Of a stretch of 7,241 nt of DNA, positions 1-6,254 are shown one piece after another (the stretch's first letter is position 1; every line of letters starts with the position of its first letter). The translations under genes and the position numbers were made by a program. The DNA is from Nitrososphaerota archaeon (lineage in GTDB: Archaea > Thermoproteota > Nitrososphaeria > Nitrososphaerales > UBA183). The stretch lies in assembly GCA_029785625.1 (NCBI GenBank), contig JAFLZI010000021.1, positions 1 through 7,241 of the forward strand, given 5' to 3'. A model generated the notes under the pieces. That model made no database searches. It had not been told where the DNA came from and worked only from the letters and a program-made list of their open reading frames with translations.

Positions 1-909
1 GGGACCAGATACTCGGGATATACAGGAAGGTCACCGAAGAGTGGCTCGCCATCCCAGGGTACCTGGGGAAGAAGACCCGGGGGGGAGACCTTCGCCGGGG
101 CCGAAGCCACCTACAGCATCGAGCACCTGCTCCCCGACGGGAAGGCGATCCAGGGGCCGGACTGGCACTCTGACGGCCAGAACTTCTCGAAGGCGTTCGG
201 CATAGTCTTCATCGACAAGGAGGGGAACAAGCAGTGGGTCTACCAGAACACGTGGGCGATCTCGACCCGCGAGATAGGGGTGATGCTCGCGATCCACGGC
301 GACGACAGGGGGGCAGTCGTCCCGCCGAGGCTTTCGGCCGTCCAGGTCGTCGTCGTCCCCATAGTGAACGACGAAAGCAAAGGGGCGGTCCTGGAGGGGG
401 CGAGGAAACTGCTGGAGTCGCTGGCGGGGTTCAGGGCGAAGCTGGACGAAAGAGACAACCTCACCCCCGGGCGGAAGTTCAACGAATGGGAGGTGAAGGG
501 GGTGCCGCTCAGGGTCGAGTTCGGCCCTAGGGACATGAGGGAGGGACAGGCGGTCCTCGTCAGGAGGGACACAGGGGGGAAGAGGACGGTCAAGCTCGGG
601 TCGCTGGCTGCCGAGGTTGGCAGGGAGCTTGACGACATCCAGGCGAACCTCCTGAGGAAGGCTTCGGAGGCGCTGCAGGCGGGGACCCACGACGCCTCCT
701 CGCTGGCACAGCTCAAGGAGGTCCTGGCTGCCGAGGGGGGGATCGTGAGGGTCCGCTGGTGCGGAGACGGGTCGTGCGAAGCCAAGATGAAGGAGTCGGC
801 GGGGGGGAAGGTCCTGAGCGTCCCCCTCGACCAGAAACGAGAGAGCGGGGCGTGCATCGCCTGCGGGAAGGACGCCCCTTCGGTGGCCCTCTATGGGAAG
901 TCATACTGA
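1..909 (+). CDS. proS: Prolyl-tRNA synthetase, C-terminal part (5' truncated by window, apparent frameshift)
   Basis: Charges tRNA-Pro with proline in the cytoplasm. The window enters inside the class II catalytic domain. Visible are LLPDGKAIQG, GQNFSKAFGI and the motif-3 region NTWAISTREIG (about 244-276), then the anticodon-binding domain starting near PPRLSAVQVVVVPI (about 322-363), and a C-terminal zinc-type domain with WCGDGSC and ACIACGK (Cys-x4-Cys and Cys-x2-Cys) ending in KSY and TGA 907-909. This is the archaeal/eukaryotic ProRS architecture. Positions 3-77 read as ProRS in frame 3 (ILGIYRKVTEEWLAIPGY), but from about 85 onward the protein is in frame 1; removing one G from the G7 run at 79-85 joins them as GKKTRGETFAGAEATYSIE. 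Read literally, the upstream frame would stop at TGA 171-173. Because the rest is intact and the gene is essential, a homopolymer error is likelier than a pseudogene. The start lies outside the window. Confidence 0.93.
   Translation, partial: GTRYSGYTGRSPKSGSPSQGTWGRRPGGETFAGAEATYSIEHLLPDGKAIQGPDWHSDGQNFSKAFGIVFIDKEGNKQWVYQNTWAISTREIGVMLAIHGDDRGAVVPPRLSAVQVVVVPIVNDESKGAVLEGARKLLESLAGFRAKLDERDNLTPGRKFNEWEVKGVPLRVEFGPRDMREGQAVLVRRDTGGKRTVKLGSLAAEVGRELDDIQANLLRKASEALQAGTHDASSLAQLKEVLAAEGGIVRVRWCGDGSCEAKMKESAGGKVLSVPLDQKRESGACIACGKDAPSVALYGKSY
79..85 (+). other. G7 homopolymer at the proS frameshift point
   Basis: Seven consecutive G residues sit exactly where ProRS similarity moves from frame 3 to frame 1. 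Dropping one G restores a continuous protein with no lost residues. This is seen in the sequence; whether it is an assembly error, a real mutation or a slippage site cannot be told from the window. Confidence 0.8.
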
Positions 910-922
910 CCCCTCGGAAGGA

Positions 923-930
923 TTATCAAA
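923..930 (+). promoter_or_regulatory. TATA-like box for the nucleotidyltransferase gene
   Basis: TTATCAAA lies in the short gap after the proS stop. Its centre is about 27 bp upstream of GTG 954, the spacing expected between an archaeal TATA box and the first transcribed base, so a leaderless mRNA starting at that GTG is predicted. The match to the archaeal consensus is moderate, and no Shine-Dalgarno sequence stands before the GTG. Confidence 0.45.
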
Positions 931-953
931 CCCACTCCGACTCCGACGCCCCA

Positions 954-1772
954 GTGGCCGCAATCGCGGACCCCTCGGGGGAAGCTAGGCGAATTCTCAG
1001 GACCGCCGAGGAGCGGAAGGTGGTGCTCAGGCTCCTTGGCGGGGTCTCCTTCCTGCTCCGCTGCCCGTCGGCCGCCGACGTGAGGCTGAAGAGGGACTAC
1101 CGCGACCTTGATTTCATGGCCCGCTCGAAGCAGTCCAGGGAGATAGGCGCCCTGTTCAAGGAGCTGGGTTATGTCCCCAGAGAGATGTTCAACGCATGGC
1201 AGGGGAGGAGGAGACTGATCTTCAACGACCTCGTCAACCAGAGGCGCGCCGACGTCTTCCTTGACGTCTTCGAAATGTCGCACAAGCTGGACTTCAGGGA
1301 CAGGCTCGAGGTCGACAAGGGGACCCTCCCCCTAGCCGACATGCTCGCCACGAAACTGCAGATACACGAAATAAACGAGAAGGACCTCAAGGACATGGTC
1401 TGCATGCTCGCCGACTATGACGTCGGGGAGACTGACTCAGGGATGGTGAACGGGAAGTACATAGCCGGACTCTGCGCCGGGGACTGGGGGATCTACAAGA
1501 CGTTCACAGCCAACCTGGCCGCGGTGGCGGGGAGCGCGGAGAAGTCGGGGCTGGACGGACCCCGCATCGCCCTCCTGAAGGAGAGGACGGAAAAGCTCAT
1601 GGCCCTGATAGAAGGCGCCCCCAAGAGCATGAAGTGGAAGCTGAGGGCGGGGGTCGGAGAGAAGGTGAAATGGTACGAAGTCCCCGAGGCTGATGTCCAG
1701 GTGGTCGACTCGAGGATATCCAAGGACGGCGGGCAGGAGCCCTCCGGACAGGCCCCCAATGGTGAAAGATAG
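954..1772 (+). CDS. Nucleotidyltransferase-fold protein (MNT/AbiEii-like)
   Basis: A 272-residue protein with the layout of a Pol-beta-type minimal nucleotidyltransferase. VLRLLGGVSF (GG at residues 29-30) is followed by YRDLDF (D51 and D53, the metal-binding DxD), a possible third acidic residue in RADVFLD (D100 or D104), and a helical part with LATKLQIHEINEKDLKDM (residues 131-148), typical of AbiEii-type nucleotidyltransferase-like proteins. Such enzymes transfer a nucleotide to a protein, RNA or small molecule; the substrate here is unknown and the product need not be a toxin. The tail from about residue 243 is polar and probably disordered. GTG 954 is chosen because a TATA-like box sits 27 bp upstream and the alternative ATG 759 would overlap proS by 150 bases with a low-complexity Arg/Gly-rich extension. 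The next gene follows in the same frame after a single TAG. Confidence 0.62.
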   Translation: MAAIADPSGEARRILRTAEERKVVLRLLGGVSFLLRCPSAADVRLKRDYRDLDFMARSKQSREIGALFKELGYVPREMFNAWQGRRRLIFNDLVNQRRADVFLDVFEMSHKLDFRDRLEVDKGTLPLADMLATKLQIHEINEKDLKDMVCMLADYDVGETDSGMVNGKYIAGLCAGDWGIYKTFTANLAAVAGSAEKSGLDGPRIALLKERTEKLMALIEGAPKSMKWKLRAGVGEKVKWYEVPEADVQVVDSRISKDGGQEPSGQAPNGER

Positions 1773-1775
1773 ACG
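1761..1775 (+). promoter_or_regulatory. Possible ribosome binding site and ACG start for the metallophosphoesterase
   Basis: GGTGA at 1761-1765 matches part of the archaeal anti-Shine-Dalgarno complement and stands 7 nt before ACG 1773-1775, directly after the TAG of the upstream gene. Starting there gives MPKTTLFFVTDVHGSD, which restores the first beta-strand of the phosphoesterase fold. The ACG is either a true non-canonical start or a one-base variant of ATG. ATG 1759 nearby is in another frame and stops at 1798. Confidence 0.4.
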
Positions 1776-1796
1776 CCGAAGACCACGCTCTTCTTC

Positions 1797-2723
1797 GTGA
1801 CTGACGTGCACGGGTCGGACAGGTGCTTCCGCAAGTTCATCAACGCCGGAAAGTTCTACGGCGCCAACGTCCTCATACTGGGCGGAGACATCACGGGAAA
1901 GATGATCGTCCCCATCGTCACCCAGGCGGACGGAACCAGTACATGCTCGTTCGGAAAGGAGCAGGTCATCCGCTCCAAGGAGGAGCTCGACCTGACCATG
2001 AAGGCGGTAAGGGACTCCGGCTCCTATCCGTTCCTGACGAACGCCAAGGAAGCCGAGGAGATCTCGGCGGACCCTGACCTGCAGGTCCCCCTCTTCAAGT
2101 CCCTCATGAGAGAAGGCATACAGGGGTGGATGCGCCTGGCGGAGGAGAGGCTGAAGGGGACCGGGATAACCTGCTACATATCCCCAGGGAACGACGACTA
2201 CTTCGAGATCGACGAGATCCTCGACTCCTCCTCCTACGTCGTCAACCCGGAGCGGAAGGTGGTGGACATCGGCGGGGGGCACGAGATGATCACCCTGGGG
2301 TTCACCAACCACACCCCCTGGGACAGCCCAAGGGAGGTCGACGAAGCTGACCTGGAGAGGATGATCGAGCAGATGGCGAGGGAGGTCAAGGACCCCTCGA
2401 CGGCGATCTACAACGTCCACGTCCCTCCCATCGACACCCCCATCGACAAGGCCCCGAAGCTGGACGGGGAGCTCAGGCCCGTCACCGCCGGAGGTCAGTC
2501 GGTCATGATATCCGCCGGGAGCTCGGCGGTCCGCAAGAAGATAGAAGAGCACCAGCCCCTCCTCGGGGTGCACGGCCACATCCACGAGTCGAGGGGGATG
2601 GTCAAGCTCGGCCGGACCCTCTGCGCCAACCCGGGGAGCGACTACGGGTTCGGGAACCTGAACGGGTTCCTCTGCGAGATAGAGAAGGACAGGGTAGTGT
2701 CGCACACCCTCACGCAGGGGTGA
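1797..2723 (+). CDS. Calcineurin-like metallophosphoesterase
   Basis: A dinuclear-metal phosphoesterase, probably cytoplasmic (no signal peptide or membrane segment). Numbered from GTG 1797, the family motifs appear in order: TDVHGSD (D3, H5), LILGGDITG (D31), SPGNDDY (N132), YNVHVPP (H208) and GVHGHIHES (H261, H263). These are the five metal- and phosphate-binding motifs of the superfamily, so the enzyme should be active. The substrate (phosphomonoester, cyclic nucleotide, nucleotide conjugate) cannot be read from sequence. GTG 1797 is the only canonical start in frame, but it falls inside the first beta-strand (KTTLFFVTDVH); the true N-terminus is probably ACG 1773, adding 8 residues. The gene follows the nucleotidyltransferase in the same frame and converges on the PfkB kinase, the two stop codons being 6 bp apart. 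Confidence 0.9.
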   Translation: MTDVHGSDRCFRKFINAGKFYGANVLILGGDITGKMIVPIVTQADGTSTCSFGKEQVIRSKEELDLTMKAVRDSGSYPFLTNAKEAEEISADPDLQVPLFKSLMREGIQGWMRLAEERLKGTGITCYISPGNDDYFEIDEILDSSSYVVNPERKVVDIGGGHEMITLGFTNHTPWDSPREVDEADLERMIEQMAREVKDPSTAIYNVHVPPIDTPIDKAPKLDGELRPVTAGGQSVMISAGSSAVRKKIEEHQPLLGVHGHIHESRGMVKLGRTLCANPGSDYGFGNLNGFLCEIEKDRVVSHTLTQG

Positions 2724-2729
2724 GCGCCC

Positions 2730-3635
2730 TCAGACCGCCGCCACGGGGTCGGCGTTGGCGAAGAGCCGCTGGGCCGTGCCGTCCACGCTCATGGGGAGGT
2801 CGACCTTGGCCAGCGCGATCATGTGGAGAGAAAGCGACGACGCCGCGATCCCAAAGCATGCGCTCCTGAGGAAGTCCCTTGTCTTCAGGTACCAGGAGAC
2901 GGTCGCGCCGCTCAGTATGTCCCCGGCTCCCGTGCTGTCGAGCACAGGCGCCCGAGGGACCGAGACCCTGTATATCCTCCCGCCGTCGAGCACGTAGCAC
3001 GATTCCGCTCCCTGGGTGACGATCCCCTTGCGCACCCCCATGGAGAAGACCTTCTCGAGCGCGGCCGTCGGCTCCGACCTACCGGTCAGCATCTCGGCCT
3101 CTGTCCTGTCCATCTTGACCGCGTCCACCTTCGTCAGGGCGGCGCCGTCGCTCGGGGGAGCGAAGGAGACCTCCCCGCCTTCTCCGAACCTCCGGATGAG
3201 CCCCTGGGGGTCAAGAAACGTGAAGTCGGAGCGGGCCGATATCTCCGAGAGGAGGGAGGGAGAGACCTCCCCGGCGAGGGGGGACACGAGGGAGGCGCGG
3301 AACCTCGTCTCTGGGGGTATCTGCGAAGAGGAAAGGTCCTCGCACCTGCTCGCCAGGTAGAGCGCCCTGTTCCCCCCGGCGTCCGTTATCCTGAACCTGG
3401 TGGTGGGCTTGGTGCTGCTCCGGTCCGACGCCCTGAGAGGCACCCCGTTCCTGGCCAGCCAGACCGCCTGTTCGTCGGGGAAGTCGGCCCCCACCTTGGT
3501 CAGCGGCGTGACTTCGTTCCCGAACCGGGAGGCGATGAGCCCGGCGTACGCAGGGGGCCCGCCCACCGAGGCGACTGTCCTGGTGGGGAGCTGTATCGAG
3601 TCGATGGTGAGGAACCCCGCGACCAGGACTTTCAA
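2730..3635 (-). CDS. PfkB-family carbohydrate/nucleoside kinase
   Basis: A 301-residue ribokinase-superfamily kinase, close to the usual family length, transferring phosphate from ATP to a hydroxymethyl group of a sugar or nucleoside in the cytoplasm. The N-terminal strand MKVLVAGFLTIDSI is followed by the substrate-side motif VGGPPAYAG (residues 24-32), KMDRTEAEMLTG (174-185, the position of the family's NxxE-like motif), and the signature DSTGAGDILSG (233-243), with D239 as the expected catalytic base and GAG forming the anion hole. The start is TTG 3635: it gives the exact family N-terminus, and a TATA-like box lies about 28 bp upstream, so a leaderless transcript is predicted. The gene is divergent from the binding-protein gene of a sugar-type ABC importer, which suggests it phosphorylates the imported substrate. 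Substrate specificity (ribose, fructose, keto-sugar acid, nucleoside) is not determinable from the motifs. Confidence 0.88.
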   Translation of the reverse strand: MKVLVAGFLTIDSIQLPTRTVASVGGPPAYAGLIASRFGNEVTPLTKVGADFPDEQAVWLARNGVPLRASDRSSTKPTTRFRITDAGGNRALYLASRCEDLSSSQIPPETRFRASLVSPLAGEVSPSLLSEISARSDFTFLDPQGLIRRFGEGGEVSFAPPSDGAALTKVDAVKMDRTEAEMLTGRSEPTAALEKVFSMGVRKGIVTQGAESCYVLDGGRIYRVSVPRAPVLDSTGAGDILSGATVSWYLKTRDFLRSACFGIAASSLSLHMIALAKVDLPMSVDGTAQRLFANADPVAAV

Positions 3636-3636
3636 T

Positions 3637-3659
3637 CGCGGTCGCCGGGGGCGCGGTCG
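3637..3659. repeat. 8-bp direct repeat between the kinase TATA box and start
   Basis: CGCGGTCG occurs at 3637-3644 and again at 3652-3659, 15 bp apart (CGACCGCG twice when read along the kinase strand). The pair fills the space between the kinase TATA-like element and its TTG start, where a bound regulator would block transcription. An operator role is inference; in GC-rich DNA the repeat could be chance. Confidence 0.35.
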
Positions 3660-3667
3660 TTAAGAAC
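3660..3667 (-). promoter_or_regulatory. TATA-like box for the PfkB kinase gene
   Basis: On the minus strand this reads GTTCTTAA, an AT-rich island in GC-rich surroundings, centred about 28 bp upstream of TTG 3635. The spacing fits a leaderless archaeal transcript beginning at the start codon. The match to TTTAWATA is partial. Confidence 0.45.
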
Positions 3668-3709
3668 ACTTTGCCTCGTCGCGCCAGATGGGGGCAACCG
3701 CCTTTCCCG

Positions 3710-3717
3710 TTTAAATA
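3710..3717 (+). promoter_or_regulatory. TATA box of the ABC importer operon
   Basis: TTTAAATA is a strong archaeal TATA match, the best in the window. Counting about 27 bp downstream puts the transcription start near 3741, leaving a leader of roughly 8 nt before ATG 3749, with no Shine-Dalgarno sequence. It is nearly symmetrical and reads TATTTAAA on the other strand, so it might also fire weakly toward the kinase gene. It fits a highly expressed binding-protein gene. Confidence 0.65.
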
Positions 3718-3748
3718 ACTGACAACAGGACCGCCCACCGAGAATATA

Positions 3749-5188
3749 ATGGACGTTCAATCCCGAAATGCAATAAGCACAGGTGCAAGCGTGGCAATAG
3801 TGGTGGTCCTCCTGGTAATCGCAGGGGGAGCCTACTATTACATCGCCTACTACTCTCCTACGACCAAGACTACGACCTCCGCGCAGTTGTCCGGGTCCCT
3901 CAACGTGATCACGTTCACCGACCCGTCGAACGCCTGGCTGCAGGACGCGGCCAGTTCGTTCATGGCGGCCCATCCCGGGGTCACCATCCATGTGACGGCG
4001 CAGGGCTTCAGCAGCTACACCACAACCGAGCTCACCTCGCTGAAGGCACAGTCGTCCACCTATGACATAATCACCTTCACTTCGACCAGCGCGCTGGGCT
4101 TCGCCAGCTACGTGTCGAACCTGAACGGGCTGGTTAACCTGAACACCACGGACATCCCGGCGCCGCAGCTCAACTTCGGGGGCTACTATCTGGCCAACGG
4201 GACGAAGGAGCTCATCGGGGTGCCGTACGACACTTCGACCTTCACCATCTTCTACAACCAGACCCTGCTGAGCAACGCCGCTCTGAACGCACAGTTCGAG
4301 AGCAAGTACGGGTTCAGCATGAGCCCACCGTGGACAAGCTGGCAGGCGATCCTCGACGTGGACCACTTCCTCGTGACTCAGACCCACACTGTGAAGTACG
4401 GGCTCATAACTGACGGGTCCGAAGGCCATGACATCATAGACACCTACCCGGCCATATTCGGCTACTACTACGCCCATGACTCCTCGATCAGCGGGTCCAA
4501 CCCGCAGGGCGGCCTGCTGAACTACAACATCATGTTCAACGGCTTCGCAGGGTCCAGCGGCGTACCGGCTCCGTCTTTCAACGGCACCGCCGGGGTACAG
4601 GCGCTGCAGACGATGTACAACCTGATGCAGTACGACCCGCAGCCGGCTGGGACCACAGTGAACTACGGCACCGTCTTCGCCCCGCTGCAGGCGGGCGAGT
4701 CGTGGGGCTCGCTGATGTTCACAGCTGACGCATCCACCCTCCTGAGCTCGAAGAACATCTCCTCCTCCATCGCGGTCAGCGCGCTTCCGGGCGGCTATGC
4801 CGAGACCGGCACGGACTTCTATGCCATCAACAAGTACTCGAACAACAAGGCGCTGGCGGCGGCCTTCATCCAGTACCTCGTCTCCCCCGCGGTAAACGCC
4901 AAGATATACACCGTGGCAGGCGAGTTCCCGATCTCCAGAGCCGCGACAGCCATCCTCACCTCCAACACTTCGATCCCGCAGCAGGCAAGGAACGTGATAC
5001 AAGAGGTGTTCAACACCGGCGCGGTCGGCTGGGCAAACCCGCCGAACCTAGTCATCACCTCTTCCACGCTGATACCCGCGTTCAACCAGCCTGTGTACGG
5101 ATTCCTTACCGGGACATCCAACAGCACCTCATCTGCGCAACAGGCACTGGATACGGCAGCAGCCGCTTGGCTCAAAGCCGTAAGCTGA
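3749..5188 (+). CDS. Membrane-anchored ABC transporter solute-binding protein (CUT1 sugar type)
   Basis: Captures a solute, probably a sugar or oligosaccharide, outside the cell and delivers it to the permease encoded downstream. The 479-residue protein has a short N-terminus (MDVQSRNAISTGAS), a hydrophobic segment at about 15-33, a Ser/Thr-rich stalk (36-49), and then a family 1 extracellular binding fold: SLNVITFTD (50-58), TYDIITF (104-110), IGVPYDTSTFTIFYNQTLL (156-174), PPWTSWQAI (193-201) and a conserved C-terminal half with FYAINKYSNNKALAAAFIQY. There is no lipobox Cys, so it is held by the N-terminal helix, or processed as a class III (pilin-like) signal peptide as in archaeal sugar-binding proteins. 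Seven N-x-S/T sequons (N132, N150, N170, N278, N336, N406, N458) suggest surface glycosylation. ATG 3749 is supported by the TATA box. The ATPase gene starts 7 bases after the stop. The substrate is not determined. Confidence 0.92.
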   Translation: MDVQSRNAISTGASVAIVVVLLVIAGGAYYYIAYYSPTTKTTTSAQLSGSLNVITFTDPSNAWLQDAASSFMAAHPGVTIHVTAQGFSSYTTTELTSLKAQSSTYDIITFTSTSALGFASYVSNLNGLVNLNTTDIPAPQLNFGGYYLANGTKELIGVPYDTSTFTIFYNQTLLSNAALNAQFESKYGFSMSPPWTSWQAILDVDHFLVTQTHTVKYGLITDGSEGHDIIDTYPAIFGYYYAHDSSISGSNPQGGLLNYNIMFNGFAGSSGVPAPSFNGTAGVQALQTMYNLMQYDPQPAGTTVNYGTVFAPLQAGESWGSLMFTADASTLLSSKNISSSIAVSALPGGYAETGTDFYAINKYSNNKALAAAFIQYLVSPAVNAKIYTVAGEFPISRAATAILTSNTSIPQQARNVIQEVFNTGAVGWANPPNLVITSSTLIPAFNQPVYGFLTGTSNSTSSAQQALDTAAAAWLKAVS

Positions 5189-5193
5189 AGGCC

Positions 5194-5213
5194 GGTGCCT
5201 GCCCACCTTTTTT
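5194..5213 (+). terminator. Possible partial terminator after the binding-protein gene
   Basis: A short stem (GGTG 5194-5197 with CACC 5204-5207, loop of 6) is followed by T6 at 5208-5213. T tracts alone can end archaeal transcription. Placed just after the binding-protein stop and over the ATPase start, it could lower downstream expression and keep binding protein in excess. The stem is only 4 bp and could be chance. Confidence 0.35.
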
Positions 5214-6253
5214 CGGGAGCTGAAGCCCGGGCGGCCGGGGTAAGGCTACAAGGCATAACGAAGAAGTTCGGAAAGTTCACCGTATTCGAAGGGGTAGACC
5301 TGGAGATCTCCCCCGGGGAGCTCTTCTCTCTTGTGGGGCCTTCGGGGTCGGGGAAGACGACGCTGCTAAGGATAATCGCGGGGCTCGAGGTCCAGGATTC
5401 GGGGCATGTTTTCATCGGGACGAGGCCCGTAGACGCCCTGGGCCCTGCGAAGAGGAACATCGGGATGGTCTTCCAGGACTACGCCCTCTATCCCAACAAG
5501 ACCGTGATGGAGAACATCACTTCTCCTCTGACGGTGAGGGGGATGAAGAAGGAGGACGCGCTCAAAGACGCCAGGGAGATAGCGGGACGCCTCGGCATAG
5601 ACGAGACCCTGGAAAGGAGGCCCGGTCAGATTTCAGGGGGGCAGCAACAGCGGGTCGCCCTCGCCAGGGCCCTCATCAAGCACCCGGACGTCTTCCTCCT
5701 CGACGAGCCGTTCTCCAACCTGGACGCCCAGTTGAGGTTCTCGGCCCGGAAGTTCCTGAAGGACGTGCAGAGGGAGTTCGGCATGACCACCATCTACGTG
5801 ACCCACGACCAGTCAGAAGCCCTCTCCATTTCTGACAGGGTCGCCATAATAGGGAACGGAAGGATCCGCCAGGTAGGGACGCCGAAGGAGATCTATGCCT
5901 CCCCCGCCGACGAGTTCACGGCCACGTTCATCGGGAGCCCGCCGCTGAACGTCATGTACGTCAAGGTCTCGGGGGGCTCTTCGACCCCCGTGTCTCTCCC
6001 CCTAGGGGGCGTCGCTGACGGGACCTTCAAGGTCGGGATCAGGCCCGAAAGCCTCGTCCTCGGCTCGGGGCCCAACGAGGCTGAGGCGACCGCCTTCGAG
6101 TACGCAGGGCGCGAGACCATCGTGTACCTGAGCATAGGTGGCGTGGAGGTCAGGGCCATCGCCCACGACGTCAGGGGGATGGCCACGGGGCGGAAGGTGA
6201 AGTTTTCGGTCAATCCGGGGGGAGTCCACGTCCTGAGCAAGGAAGGGGCCTGA
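5195..6253 (+). CDS. ABC transporter ATP-binding protein (MalK/UgpC type)
   Basis: Cytoplasmic ATPase that powers the importer as a dimer bound to the permease. All nucleotide-binding elements of this 352-residue protein are intact: Walker A GPSGSGKTT (48-56), Q-loop VFQDYALYP (Q94), signature ISGGQQQR (146-153, Ile in place of the usual Leu), Walker B VFLLDEP (166-172, catalytic E171), D-loop SNLDA (174-178) and H-loop VTHDQ (H204). After about residue 245 comes the C-terminal TOBE-type regulatory domain with GIRPESL (281-287), typical of sugar-importer ATPases. GTG 5195 is the only canonical start before the conserved domain; it adds about 15 residues ahead of VRLQGITKKFG compared with typical MalK N-termini and overlaps a T6 tract. 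The gene sits 6 bp after the binding-protein stop and is followed almost immediately by the permease. Iron or polyamine ATPases share these motifs, but the partner binding protein favours sugar. Confidence 0.95.
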   Translation: MPAHLFSGAEARAAGVRLQGITKKFGKFTVFEGVDLEISPGELFSLVGPSGSGKTTLLRIIAGLEVQDSGHVFIGTRPVDALGPAKRNIGMVFQDYALYPNKTVMENITSPLTVRGMKKEDALKDAREIAGRLGIDETLERRPGQISGGQQQRVALARALIKHPDVFLLDEPFSNLDAQLRFSARKFLKDVQREFGMTTIYVTHDQSEALSISDRVAIIGNGRIRQVGTPKEIYASPADEFTATFIGSPPLNVMYVKVSGGSSTPVSLPLGGVADGTFKVGIRPESLVLGSGPNEAEATAFEYAGRETIVYLSIGGVEVRAIAHDVRGMATGRKVKFSVNPGGVHVLSKEGA

Positions 6254-6254
6254 G

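Noticed and set aside
1..909. Calling proS a pseudogene
   Set aside because: Only one indel, in a homopolymer, separates two well-conserved parts, and the C-terminal domains are intact to the terminal Tyr; a sequence error is more likely.
759..953. Upstream ATG 759 as the start of the nucleotidyltransferase
   Set aside because: It would overlap the end of proS by 150 bases and add a low-complexity Arg/Gly/Pro stretch not expected in the family; GTG 954 has a TATA-like element at the right spacing.
1437..2705. Minus-strand open frame (422 codons) opposite the metallophosphoesterase
   Set aside because: No domain or motif is visible, and the plus strand has all five phosphoesterase motifs. 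It is a shadow frame.
2823..3722. Plus-strand open frame (299 codons) opposite the PfkB kinase
   Set aside because: Low-complexity Arg/Pro/Gly-rich translation; the minus strand has the PfkB signatures and a TATA-like element at the right distance.
3632..5002. Long minus-strand open frame (456 codons) opposite the binding-protein gene
   Set aside because: The plus strand encodes a clear solute-binding protein with a promoter and all expected motifs. The antisense translation is Arg/Gly/Val-rich without a recognisable domain, as expected for a shadow frame in GC-rich DNA.
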